Program-made: the position numbers and the translations under genes
From: Seriola aureovittata
Lineage: Eukaryota > Chordata > Actinopteri > Carangiformes > Carangidae
Direction of reading: 5' to 3'
NCBI RefSeq assembly: GCF_021018895.1
Contig: NC_079378.1
Location: 13,150,501-13,214,500 of the forward strand
Length of the DNA stretch: 64,000 nucleotides
Notes under the pieces: model-generated
Told to the model about the DNA's origin: nothing
The model's database searches: none
Seen by the model: only the letters and a program-made list of their open reading frames with translations
Shown: in pieces, positions 1 through 10,567 of the stretch
Numbering within the stretch: the first letter of the stretch is position 1
Layout: the number at the start of each line of letters is the position of its first letter

Positions 1-64
1 TGTAGTTTCCTCTGTCTGAAGGAACTACGCTCTCCATCACCAGGCTCCAGTGCTGGTGTCTCAG
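1..64 (-). CDS. fgfr4: fgfr4 exon, Ig domain D2 second part (cut by window edge)
   Basis: The acceptor tttgtctag lies right of 64. The exon encodes [19 protein letters not shown] plus NY (residues 336-356), nearly identical to the conserved D2 segment of FGFR3/4. The second D2 cysteine would come just past the window edge. Confidence 0.95.
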   Translation of the reverse strand, partial: MRHQHWSLVMESVVPSDRGNY

Positions 65-2427
65 CTAGACAAAGAAACATTAATCCATCATTAGATTGGA
101 CAGACACTTGGATGAGTCCAGATAGTCCTAATTTTTCTGTCCACTGCCTGTTTTCAGAGTCTCAGGAGTTTATGATAAAACGATGATGCACACTGGTAGA
201 GAAAAGAAAAACTACAACCTGGAATCTCACAAAACATCTGAACTAATTCAACATCACACTCTGCTGTCATTCTCACCTTAATGCCACCAATGCGATGCTC
301 TCCTCGAAATTCACGTCCATTTTTGAGCCAGCGAATGCTCGGCATGGGGCTGCCCATGGCCGGGCAACGAAACTTCACCGTGTTGCCTGCAGGAACAGCG
401 TACAGCTTCTTCTCCATGCGCTGGGTGTGGGTCCAGTAGGGACCTGAATGGACAGAGACATTAGTCAGAATGCTCTGATGAAACCTGGGGACTGAGTTGT
501 AGCAACGAAGGAAACAACAAACGCACCTCTGGAGAAGTAAACCTGGTCATTTTCGATCTCAGCTGATGAGTCCTCCAAGCCGTTGTCCTCGTCATCATCC
601 CCTGATCCCAACGAGTCTGTACAGGTGACAAATAAATACAATGTGAAGAGAGACAAAAACACTTTTTCTGCCACTAAAAGTCAAAAAAGCACAGGAAGCA
701 AACAGGAAGCAGTTGAATATTTTGCATTTTTGATTGAAAAATGATTCAGATAACTGTTTTATTAATAGTTTGCTAATGAATTAATCAAATATATAATCAT
801 GTCCGTTGTAATATAATGTAGCATGAATTTTGGCAGACATATTGAAAGTCCTCAGCTCTTAAAGCTTTTAAAACAGTGTCAGTGTCTGTACCTGTTACAG
901 TGATGGTGAAGTTTCTCACGGGCTCTTTGCTTCCCCGGAGAACACAAATATAAACGCCCGAGTCCTCGTATGTTACGTCTGTGATCTCCATGATGGCACC
1001 GCGGATCTGGATCCGTGGTGTGGGCAGAACCCGGGCTCCCTCCTTGTACCAGTTCACCGCCATGCCAGGCCGGGTGCTCATGTCACAGCGCAGCTTCAGC
1101 ACGTTACCCGGCTCTAACAGAAGATGCTCTGTGGTGTCCTCGCTCAGGTCCTCAAGAACATCTGTTGGAACCGAACAACACAAACGCTCTTATTTTGACG
1201 TTCAGGCTGTGTTTCAACCTTTTTTCATTTACTTTCATTCTTTTATTCGCTTTCTATTTCTTCTGCTCTTTTAAATACGTTGCCACACAGACAGACAAGG
1301 CCAGTCAGCGGGTCATTTCTTCACCTCCTCTCTAAAGCGAGTAACCATCCCCTCAACTATGACCTTCAACTCCTTAACCCCATTATCTCCCATCCCCACA
1401 CACACACACTCCCACACAATGAAATTACCATGGAGACCAGGAGGCCTAACCGACCCAACCCTCCTCCACACACCCCCCTCCTCTTCATCTTTTTGTTCCT
1501 CTGTGGATTATTGTGGGACTGAGAGCGATCTAGCTAACACTGCAAACTCCCTCCCTTCTGCACTCACTCACTCAAAAAAAAAGATGAAGAAGAAGAAGAA
1601 GAAAAGAAATGAGAAGGAAGAGAAACCGAAGCTAATGAACACATTGCGGCGTGACAGAGGACGGAGAGTAAATCTAAGGGGCGGTGAAGGTTCACTGGAG
1701 ATCTAAGTGAGCGAAGGGAGGAGAGAAGTCTGTTCCAGCCTGGAGAAGAGGACACTAGAGTTTGAGCCCACACAGCTGGCCGCGATACCACCTTCAACAA
1801 GTCTGTCCTCTCTTATCAGGGTTTTACAAACTTATCTTTTTACATTACAGACACCTAAAAGGATTAAAATTAACATGCACTCAATGCTCACAGTAGGTGT
1901 TACAGATAAGCTTAGACTGTCAACATTTCACTTCACTTTTTCCAGCACAAGGAATGAAATTACCTGCGGGGATATCAGCAGCAGTCAGGTCCACCGTTCT
2001 GGAAATGATGGTACCTGTGGAAGGAAAAAGGATGAGGTTAGAAAAAGGGTGTGATACTGTGTTATAAATGAATGGTCACAGGGTTGAGAGATGCCAGATT
2101 GTAAGTGGGTCAAAAGGGGTATTATTGGGGAACTTTATATCAAGCTGTCCAACAAATAGTAAGGTATGAGTGTGTCTCACCGGGCAGGACGTCCAGCCAC
2201 GCCGCCTGCATGGCCTGCACTGCCTGGCCTCCGTGGGTGCTCTCCGCCATGCAGATGTACTCGCCTGCATCCTCCGAAGTGATGTTGGACAGATGCAGGG
2301 TGTTCACCTTGGATGCGTTGCTCTGCAGGGCCTGAACAGAGGAGGGATCATTTTAACATCTTTTTAATATGAGAAGAACAGAATCAAATCCCAATCTGAG
2401 TAAAACATGAAAAATCAAATTGCAGTT

Positions 2428-2474
<47 letters not shown>

Positions 2475-3627
2475 TGAGGATATGTCAGCTTCTCACCGTC
2501 AGAGCCCTGAGGCGAGGCGGTCCTCCCTGGCTGCGTCCCGGAGTGCCGACCTCCGTCTTCAGCCACTGCACCTTGGTGGATGCCGGCCTGTGGACTTTAC
2601 ACACCAGCTTCGCCTGACCGCCCACCACCGCTGTGGTGTTTTCTGGGTAACCTGGCACAATCAGAGGCCTGGAGACCCGTAGATCTGGAGAGGTGAAGAT
2701 AGAAAATCTGTCTTAGTTCTCGAGCTTCCTGTGAATTTTATTTTGAGATTCATTTCCATGGACGACTTAGAAGAAAATTGCCCGTTAGTCCATGAATGTG
2801 GTTTGTTGTCTTTCCTGTGAATGATGCTTATTTACTTCTCAAAAGCTACAACACTTTGTTTAAAAGAGCCAAATATCAGGTGTCATGGTGCAAGTATTTC
2901 ACAGAATAAAGGAGGAGTCTATTTAATAAACTGTTTCAAACCTGCTTGGTCTGAATACGCCCCGAGTGAACAAGATAAAAATTGTTAAAACACACACTGG
3001 CGGTTTCAGTTTACCTCTGAAAGGTCAGGTAACAGAACACCGTGTTCCCGAACAACCACCGTCATTTAATGCGACCAGGAACTGGTGATAGAGTGCCCTG
3101 ATAACCCGTCTACTATCGTGTCACCATCAGCCACAGTGCCATCCATTCAGTGGGTCACTCGCCCATTTATGTGCTCGCCCACTCGCTTGTTGGAGCATAT
3201 GTGCGCCCTGGCCAGGGACCTCGCTCACTGCTCAGTCACTCAGAACGAGCAATTTTCCAGGGCAATTTTCTGTCTGATTGCTTCCTGCGAGCGCTTAGTG
3301 AAAAGGCAATCTGTTCCCTTGTCGGAGTGAAGTGCTGCCTTCTTTCCCAATCGGCCAGAGTACACGTAGAAGCAGTGCTTTCAGGAATCAAATACACGGT
3401 TGCAACCTCGTTAGTGGTAAATCAGAAATGGCGAAGCAGCCAAAAGGAAAACACCTTAAAATAAAGGTCTTGACGGCCACTCGCCATCAATCTGTTTAGT
3501 GTCCTGTGACCTCTGACTTCAAAATATCAAGAATATGAATATTATCCCAAGAAGCCACACATTTTCCTCTAATGGGGCAAAATTGAACACAGTAAAACTA
3601 GCAGTCAGCAGTAAATCACAGAGATGA

Positions 3628-3674
<47 letters not shown>

Positions 3675-6473
3675 GCCATGCTAATGAACTTGCAGAGACA
3701 GAGACGGTGCCCTGGAGTTGAACTTGCGGCGGAGTGTGAATTGTCACCCAGAGGCGAGGGGGCAAACAAAACACAACACAACACAAACAAACCGCTCAGC
3801 TGGTGCGAGCCAGCCAGTCAGCCAGCCGGCCGGGCTGACAGCGGAGCCCTCTGTGGAAACCAGTTGGGACAATGAAGAGGCCTTCATGCCCCCCGGTCCA
3901 GGAACTCACAGCAGCAGAGCCCAGTAATATGTAGCCTGCTTCATACCAGTTCTATTACCAGGAGATCTTGTTCCTGATTGGCTTGCCCTTATTTAAATTA
4001 CTGAAATGTATCCAATCAGGTCAGTTTGCTTTAACGCATGGTTTATAACTCCACATGTGAAACACTGATGCTGGTTTATAAACAGATAATGTACGGTTGA
4101 TCATATAATATAACACAGTTGTTAAACTATTGATTAATTGACTTATTAAAGGGATGCTGGGAGTTTATTTTACGTCGTTACTCGACAAAGTTCATAAAGC
4201 AGCTTTGAGAATCACAAGCCGCTAACTGGTCCAACTCCATCCACAGGCAGCTCTGGCCCAGACACCCTGCCTGACCAGCAGATGCACTCCCTAAAAAAAA
4301 AAAAATGCCAACCCAGTTAATCTGTGCAGAGACCAAAGCAAAAGATGGCATTCTCTGGCACGCTCTGATCTCCTTACTGTTGCAAATGGCTCCCTGTCAA
4401 TGATAAATGACAGGGAGCCATTTGCGATTTCAATACAAATCCATCTCAGATTCAGCCAGCCAAGTTTTAAGTTGCCAAGTGTCCTTTACACTTGTGTAAA
4501 TGTCCTTTCTTACATTCAGCTTTGTGGGGATGAAGAGCAGCTGAAAACACAGCAGCAATGTGCGGACAAGAGCTACACTCAGACTTTTATATAATCTGTA
4601 ATGATGTGGGAGAAAACAGGGCTCAAAATAAGTTTGTCTGGGGGGTGGGGTGACATTGGACAAGTCAGATCCCTGCATTTAGCAGCAGCAGCAAGCGGTT
4701 TGTAACATTAGATGTATAATTATATTTGGAAGGCAGTGTGATTTATTTTCACTCATAGTGATTATCAGATTAGCAACATGACAGAAAACACACAGGGATT
4801 AATAAAATCTTTCTTAGATAAAACGTCAGATGTAAAAAAAAAAATAAAGAAAAAGAAAAAAGAAAGGACATGTCTCTTTCAGCATTAAATTTCAAACTAT
4901 TCATTTTCTGCATCATCTTCCTTCAGAGTGAAGACTGGATGAAATCGACCCGGTCAGTGTATTGTGGGCCCCTCTAACCCTTGTGACCTCTGTTTAGCCG
5001 GAGTCATCTTGAAGGAGGTGGCAGAGTCTCATTTTAACTCTTTCAACTGACACCAAGGGGGAGTTGGCTTTTTCTTTCTGATGTCTCTGTCTTCTCTCAG
5101 TTATGATCATCTCCTTTGAATCAAACTATTTGCAACAATCACATTAATTCACTGAAACTTTAATTTATGGCAGAACTGAATCTCATCTTGAATTCTCACT
5201 TCTTCACTTATTTGACTTTGGCTCATAAAAGTGTTTCTCAATTTGATCGTTTTTATACAGAAGCTGTAAAAAGTGAGAATCGTTCCTCCAGTTTTACGAG
5301 GGATTTGGAAAAAAAAAAACCACATTAAAATAAAAATCATAAATTCCTCTCCATGTTTTACGACACGCAGATCAACTGTTATCAACCCTGGTTTGACTCT
5401 TCACTCATGTGTCTTGCAAATGAACCTAAGAGGTCTTTCCTGCACGTTGTCGTCTGAACAGCAAAAGCCCCAGCTGGCCTTTGCTTGTCCCTGCGCTACA
5501 AAGTGGGGCCACCGAGGAGGAAACAAGGCAACTTCTGTGCTCGACGCCTCCGGGACAACAATCCACTTTGTCTTTCATCAATCTACACACATCCTGACTT
5601 GAAAAAAAAAGAGTCTTCCCATTAATCTGACTGAAAAAGCTGATTTGCCTTATTGCAGCGGTGAAATAAGACATTCAAATTATATGTTTTATTCTTGAAA
5701 AATGCTGATTCTGATTCCACCTGTACTCGCCAGAAACATCTTTGATGGAACTCCAAACTGACAACGGCTGATTTGTTGCATTGGCTTCTCTTTGTAAAGC
5801 ATCAATGAAAATTCCCGTGCAACACCCCCCCCGCGCTTCATCCTTTACAGCTGGCACACAGCCAGGCAGATTTACACTTCCGAGCCCCAGGGCCTCGGAT
5901 GGATCAGGTAGCACAGTTTACGACAGCAAAAACACTGCAAGTTTTTTTTTTTTTTTTTTCCTCCCCCTGCTTCACTCCTTCCAAGACGTGGCTACAGCCT
6001 CTCTGTCATTTTCCCTGTCACCTGGACTTCCTCCCCCGCCAAACTAAAACCTTCTTACACAAAAAAAAAGTGACAGCGGATTGATGGAAGCCTTTACAAA
6101 CACATTCGCACAGTTAAAAATCATGTTTTTTCCTAACAAATCACACTTTTTTTCTGTTTTTCTCCAGAAAAAATGTTGAAGTGATACAATCAGATTTCCA
6201 CAAATCCCCAAAGATGAGGTGTAATGTCATGGTCCTCGTTATTCAGGTCTTACCTTTAGTTCTTCTCTCGTCAGCGGGCCTGGCTGACAATCTTTCCATC
6301 ACACAGAGCAGCAGAAAGCAGAATGTGCAAACCCTCGCCATCTTCTGGATGTGACGCTTGTGTCTTTGTGGTTAAACGGTAGAAATATATGTTGGAAGCC
6401 TTGAGTGGGCCTCACACTCCGATTCCTGGCATTGGCAATCTCAGAAACACCACAAAGTCTCTAAATCTGGATC
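1..6473 (-). CDS. fgfr4: fgfr4, 5' part of gene (exons 2 to 9 of the inferred transcript; 3' part outside window)
   Basis: Receptor tyrosine kinase of the FGF receptor family; it sits in the plasma membrane and binds FGF with heparan sulfate through its Ig domains. Eight exons with GT-AG borders join in one frame and give residues 1-356: signal peptide (about 1-20), an extra Ig domain (30-143; C58, W70, C119), a linker (143-160), Ig D1 (160-249; C185, W197, C232), an acid box (run DDDED at 256-260) and Ig D2 up to residue 356 (C306, W318). FGFR4 is preferred over FGFR1-3 because of WYKEG in D1, [11 protein letters not shown] before D2 and [12 protein letters not shown] at the end of D2; this is from family knowledge, not a search. 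The matching point in human FGFR4 is near residue 222, so about 130 residues are extra here. I recall zebrafish Fgfr4 being annotated as clearly longer than the human protein, which would fit. The transmembrane segment and kinase are not in the window. Confidence 0.93.
277..443 (-). CDS. fgfr4: fgfr4 exon, Ig domain D2 first part
   Basis: 167 bases, phase 1 in and phase 0 out, encoding residues 280-335. It has the heparin-binding start of D2 ([18 protein letters not shown]), the core C306 and W318, and the conserved EHRIGGIK. The donor is AAG|GTGAGA. Confidence 0.96.
527..616 (-). CDS. fgfr4: fgfr4 exon, acid box
   Basis: 90 bases, phase 1 on both sides, encoding residues 250-279. It contains [20 protein letters not shown], the acidic stretch between D1 and D2 typical of FGFRs. 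Family knowledge says this segment competes with heparan sulfate and takes part in autoinhibition. Confidence 0.92.
892..1161 (-). CDS. fgfr4: fgfr4 exon, Ig domain D1
   Basis: 270 bases, phase 1 on both sides, encoding residues 160-249. The Ig core is C185, W197 (in NWYKEG) and C232 (in [13 protein letters not shown]). It is the classical FGFR D1 exon, which in mammals is autoinhibitory and can be skipped by alternative splicing. N243 (NFT) is a possible glycosylation site. Confidence 0.92.
1964..2014 (-). CDS. fgfr4: fgfr4 small linker exon (51 nt)
   Basis: The acceptor is ccacag and the donor is CCGCAG|GTAATT. The exon is 17 codons long, phase 1 on both sides, and encodes the linker [16 protein letters not shown] between the extra Ig domain and D1. 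It is called from its splice sites and from frame continuity with both neighbours. Because it is symmetrical it could be skipped without a frameshift. Confidence 0.75.
2181..2331 (-). CDS. fgfr4: fgfr4 exon, second half of the extra Ig domain (IIIc-like)
   Basis: 151 bases, phase 0 in and phase 1 out (CCCG|GTGAGA). It encodes residues 93-142 plus one base. [17 protein letters not shown] followed by AAWLDVLPG is the pattern of an FGFR IIIb/IIIc exon (EDAGEYTCLAGNS, then SAWLVVLP). C119 pairs with C58 of the previous exon. N97 and N108 are possible glycosylation sites. No second, alternative version of this exon is seen in the short flanking introns. Confidence 0.88.
2439..2472 (+). repeat. Homopolymer G tract (34 G), preceded by T tract
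   Basis: 34 consecutive G after about 10 T, inside the 165-bp fgfr4 intron between the two exons of the extra Ig domain. It starts about 25 bases past the donor. On the transcribed minus-strand RNA it reads as a C tract followed by A. Confidence 0.95.
2497..2684 (-). CDS. fgfr4: fgfr4 exon, first half of the extra Ig domain (IIIa-like)
   Basis: 188 bases, entering in phase 1 and leaving in phase 0 at ACG|GTGAGA. It encodes residues 30-92. The core [18 protein letters not shown], the VQWLK strand and a leading Asp split across the intron all match the IIIa exon of FGFR Ig D3 (family pattern ANTTAVVG, IQWLK). C58 and W70 are the Ig core residues. N45 (NTT) is a likely glycosylation site, as in D3. 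Confidence 0.88.
3630..3669. repeat. (CA)20 microsatellite
   Basis: Pure dinucleotide repeat within the fgfr4 intron. Confidence 0.97.
4382..4425. other. Perfect 18-bp hairpin in fgfr4 intron
   Basis: The left arm 4382-4399 is the exact reverse complement of 4408-4425 (arm TGACAGGGAGCCATTTGC). The loop is 8 bases. Pairing can extend outward a little with G-T wobble. I do not recognise it as a known microRNA. Confidence 0.85.
6254..6473 (-). CDS. fgfr4: fgfr4 exon with 5'UTR and signal peptide
   Basis: The acceptor (cccccacag) lies just right of 6473 and the donor AAAG|GTAAG begins at 6253. The first 132 bases are 5'UTR. The start ATG is at 6341-6339 in a strong context (A at -3, G at +4). 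It opens a typical signal peptide, [20 protein letters not shown], followed by a short charged stretch (RPADERRTK). The coding part is 88 bases and ends in phase 1, which matches the next exon. The signal peptide cleavage site is inferred. Confidence 0.88.
6412..6432 (-). promoter_or_regulatory. Upstream ORF in the fgfr4 5'UTR (6 codons)
   Basis: An ATG at 6432-6430 opens MPGIGV and stops at TGA (6414-6412), 70 bases before the fgfr4 start codon. Short upstream ORFs can lower translation of the main frame. Whether this one is used depends on where the transcript starts. Confidence 0.4.
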
Positions 6474-9097
6474 CTGTGGGGGGGCAAACAAACACATGGC
6501 AGACGGTCAGTTATCTGTTGATCAGAAACTCGATTCTTTGAGGGGATCTGGCCGGAGAGCAGCTAAAAGACATAAACTTTTCTGTTCACTTTTCAGCCAG
6601 GTGGCAAAAAAACAAACAATTGTTGAGGCAAATAGTTAAAGACAGAGTCTGTTTTGACTGTGAGCAGCTGTATTCTTAACCAGATGTCCTGCTAACTGTC
6701 CCGTCGGCCTTTACATTGTCCAGGCTCTCCTGCGTCATGAATAAGGAGCAGGGCTGTTAACCGCCTGTTGTTTGTCAATGGATGGCACTCAGTCTGCCCC
6801 AGGATAATGGGCCCTTACTAGGAAAAAAACACTTGAAACTTGCCAGGAAGCCACTGAATCTGAAGGAGCGGCAGAGATTCGACGGGCAGCTGATGAGACC
6901 TCAGGTTCAGGGCAGGAGGTGGAAACACACAACGGGCAGCAACATAATGAAATAGGTGACTGCAAAAAATCAGAGCACCTTCTTCAGACTATGATACAAA
7001 TTTGGTTTCAGAAGGTGAAAACTTTAATTAGAGGGGTTAATATCAGATTATAACTCTAGAATTCACCTAAAGATTTGGTAATCGTCCTGGGTATGACACC
7101 TTACTTTGTTCAGCACCTCAGTCTGGAGAATATCAGTTAGGGCTATTTCCATTACTGGTTAGGCTGCCAGTTTTTTTTCTTCTGTTTGGTCAATAAAACG
7201 TCAGAAAAAAAGGGGAAAAATGCCCATCACAGTTTGCTACAGCCCAAGGTGCTGTGTCTACAAATGTCTTGTGTTTTCTGACCAACAGTCCAAAACCAGA
7301 AGATTTTCAGTTTAACATCACAAAGACAAAGAAAAGAAGCAAAGTCTCTGTTGTGAATTTTGAGCTTGGATTCAAGATTATTTTTTTTTTAGCATCAATG
7401 CTTAAAAAAAAAAAAAAAGACTTCAATGATTACTCTGAATACCTGCTGATTCAGTCTCTGCTGGATGACTAAACGACTAATTGAATGATGTTAACAAGCC
7501 TGTTTTCATCTTTTCTAACTGAACAAAAGTATGCTTAACTTACCAATGCAGTAAAGTTTCCTAATAATAATGAGAGTTAATAAACAACCTCCAGTGTCCA
7601 CAGATGTGCATCTAAATTTTTTGATTCTGTTGTCATTATAAATGATATCTTCAGACAAACACCCCCATATCACTTAAATCCAATGAGATACTTGTTTTAC
7701 TTAAGTAGCTATTATTATGAGGGTATTTTAACATTTACGTACAACACTGTCTCCATGAGCTCATTCTGCAGACAAACTATAAACTTTGACAACCTTGAAG
7801 AACACTAAAGGAATAATACAGTGATTTTTCTGCTGCGAGTCGGGCCAACTGCGCACAGGCGCCAGACCCTGGTGCGTGCGCTCCATGCATGCAGGCAGCG
7901 CCCACACACACACACACACACACACACCCTCTCTCTCTCTCTCTCTCTCTCTAACACACACACACACACACACACCGTTTAAAGAACCAGCTTGCTGAAT
8001 GAAACGTATTCTTTCTCAATTAAGGACTGGAAAACTTTTTTTCTCCTGCTGCTGCTAATTCCGCTGGCACGCTGCCTGGCTGCTGCACTCTGCTGTGTTC
8101 AGCCGGAGCCAAAACACTTCTACTGTATTCTGCTTTTCAGCCCTAAAACACGGAGAGAACGGCGTCACTGTGCAGGTTTTTAAATATATATATATGTATA
8201 TATATCTCTAATGTAGGCTACTGCATTTTTCTGTCACATAAATTACACTCAATAAATCCAGCCTATATGCACTATTAGTCTCAAACAGCCCTTGTAGGTA
8301 ATAATGAACCTGCGAGCTGCCAAAAACAAGTCAGACCTGTCACTATTTATGTTGTACAGTTACAGTGACTCGCTTGGTTACAGTGTCCACACGTGTGTGT
8401 GTGTCCCGCCGCCTATCAATCAATTCAATCAATCCACTTCCTGACTTTTTGAAGATTTTTTTTTTTTTTTTTTTTAATTTAAGTGCTCCCACGTGAAACC
8501 ACAACAATCAGAGAGGATCTTCTAGCATTAGTCTCCGATCAGGACTGTCATCACGCACGTTGTCGTTTTAATCACCTTGATGTGAGTGAAACATAAATGA
8601 AATCTATCACTTTTTATGTTGTTAAACACTGCCTGACAGAGTTCAGACTCCGCTCTTCTCTCCTGACAAATAGTCCATGTGGAAGGTTCAATGTCTAATA
8701 AGTGACTTGTTTGGCTCGGCGCATTGCAAAGCACAACAAGTTAAGCTTCGCCTCGTATCAAAACCTGCAGCTTCTTTCCTGAAATCCCCGTGTAAAATGT
8801 ACAACACGTGGATTAATTCACTAGTTTACAATGCAAATGAGTGATCCTGAGATAGATCCTCTCCTGCCTGGTCTCAAGGAAGTATTCTGTTTACAAGCAA
8901 ATCCCTGAAAACGAATAAAAGAGTAGACTAAAGTCTTCCTAAAAGCAGCATTTGTGGTTTTTAAAATAAATCAATATTTAGGTAAGGCTTCCTTAAATTG
9001 CTTTTTTGTTGTAATCTAACCCAGCCTCCGCCATGCCCTCTGAAAATGAATGAAACTCTCCAAGAGTCTCCAGCTGTCTCAGTCTGTTTTCACCCAC
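6474..9097 (-). other. Probable first intron of fgfr4
   Basis: Non-coding stretch between the signal peptide exon and the proposed first exon. It contains a compound (CA)(CT)(CA) microsatellite at 7903-7975, a TA-rich tract near 8185-8207 and T homopolymers near 8457-8475. I see no conserved coding frame. Confidence 0.45.
7903..7975. repeat. Compound microsatellite (CA)n(CT)n(CA)n
   Basis: About 25 bases of CA, 24 of CT and 22 of CA in direct succession. Confidence 0.95.
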
Positions 9098-9300
9098 CTT
9101 TCCTCCCGATCTGTCTTCGCCGTGATGACTGGCACCGAGGGGAAATCACTCCTCGTCCCGGTCGACACGAGTGAATATTGAAATCCTCATTTGGAACTCT
9201 GGTATTCCCGCTGTATCCTTTTCCCAAAAAGCAGTCTGTATGCGGGTTCTCGGCTGTTTTGTATCCGGCTGAACGCGGAGTTGAGCTTATAAATCCATCA
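9098..9300 (-). promoter_or_regulatory. fgfr4: Proposed fgfr4 promoter and non-coding first exon
   Basis: The signal peptide exon has an acceptor in front of it, so at least one upstream exon must exist. The best local candidate ends at 9098 with GAAAG|GTGGGT. It is CpG-rich compared with its flanks, and a TATA-like TTTATAAG sits at about 9286-9293 on the minus strand, which would put the start near 9260. This is inference; the first exon could be elsewhere. Confidence 0.35.
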
Positions 9301-9779
9301 AAAACAGCCCCCTGGAACATGAACGACAGCTGCCGGGTTCTCCTGGTGACCGGAGGAAGGAGCTGTGATCCCGGGGGCAAAGTCCACTGCAGCCGCTCGC
9401 TCAGAGCGCTAAATCCATGGAGAGAAAGAAAAACCACGCAGGGGAGCGAGAGAGTGGACTTGCGCGTGTCAAAACCTGTCCTTTCTCGCTCTGATGATGT
9501 TCAAAAAAGAAAAAGAAAAGAAAATCCGAGGTGGCGAGACAATGAGAGAAAGAGCTTGATAGAGACGGGTGATAAAACGTCCCCCCCCCCCCAAGCTCAG
9601 AGTCCCTTCTTGGTTAAACTGTAGCACTGTCTTGGATAAAACTCTTTACGTGCGCCTTTACGCAGCACGTCTGTAAGTTCTCCTCTCGGTGTGTTTATCC
9701 CGGTAAGATCTGAGCTCCGCTGCTCAAATGTGCAGCTCAGCCTCCTCAGTCCGTTTTCTTTCTACAGTAGAGAGAGGGA

Positions 9780-9782
<3 letters not shown>

Positions 9783-9831
<49 letters not shown>
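9783..9831. repeat. (GA)n tract before copy 1 of the duplication
   Basis: Nearly uninterrupted GA dinucleotides that form the left border of the tandem duplication. Confidence 0.95.
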
Positions 9832-9836
<5 letters not shown>

Positions 9837-10532
9837 GCGAGTGACTGCGTCTTACACACACCAGCCCTCCTACAGCACTCTGCTGTTCTCCGGACGGCAG
9901 TCACAACAACAATGGTCTGAGAGCGGCCAGGGGAGCAGGAGGGGGGGCGAGAGACCGAGAGAGGGGAGGGGTACGCTTCTGTTGCCCCCTCTACCCCCAC
10001 CCAAAACAGCCCCCATCCCTCCAAAGAGCTGGCAAATAAAACACAAGACCCCCCGCCTCTCCCTCCTCTCCACAGCGGCACAGCTCGCTGAAGTTGTTCC
10101 TGAAATCACTACTTCATTATCTTCCCAAATTTTTCCCAAGCAAACTTCACCTTTCTTAATAATTGTTTTTGTTGTTGACCCCCGCAGAAAACCGCAAATT
10201 AGCCGCAGTAAATCACGTTATCACAACTTATTTTTTATGACGACTCATAATTTATTGCGGGTTAATTGTCCTTTCTGCAAACAGAGCATTAAGGCCTCTT
10301 TAGAAGACGCATTCAATTAAGTTGCTTTAATGAGTGAATACGCGTGAATTGCCTCCATGTTTTAATTGCATCAGTAAAAGAACAGGAGCGAATAATCTCA
10401 TTAGCTGCAGCAGAGAATCAAGATCAGATCCGTTTTTTTTATCAGCTTAACACTCCGAGCCTTAATGTCGCCCCTCAGATGAAAGCTTAGTAGCTTAATG
10501 AAATAAGAGCCGTGGATTTATTTTTATCAGGC

Positions 10533-10567
<35 letters not shown>

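Larger units (their letters stand above)
2685..6253 (-). other. fgfr4 intron between signal peptide exon and extra Ig exon
   Basis: About 3.6 kb without a recognised coding exon. It holds a (CA)20 tract at 3630-3669, a perfect 18-bp hairpin at 4382-4425, and T/A homopolymers near 4835 and 5942. The segment at about 3040-3480 is more CpG-rich than its surroundings, but I see no gene in it. Confidence 0.6.

Noticed and set aside
892..1161. Assignment of the receptor to fgfr3 or fgfrl1
   Set aside because: WYKEG in D1, the QRMEKKL start of D2 and [12 protein letters not shown] fit FGFR4 best. FGFRL1 lacks the acid-box and D2 wording seen here.
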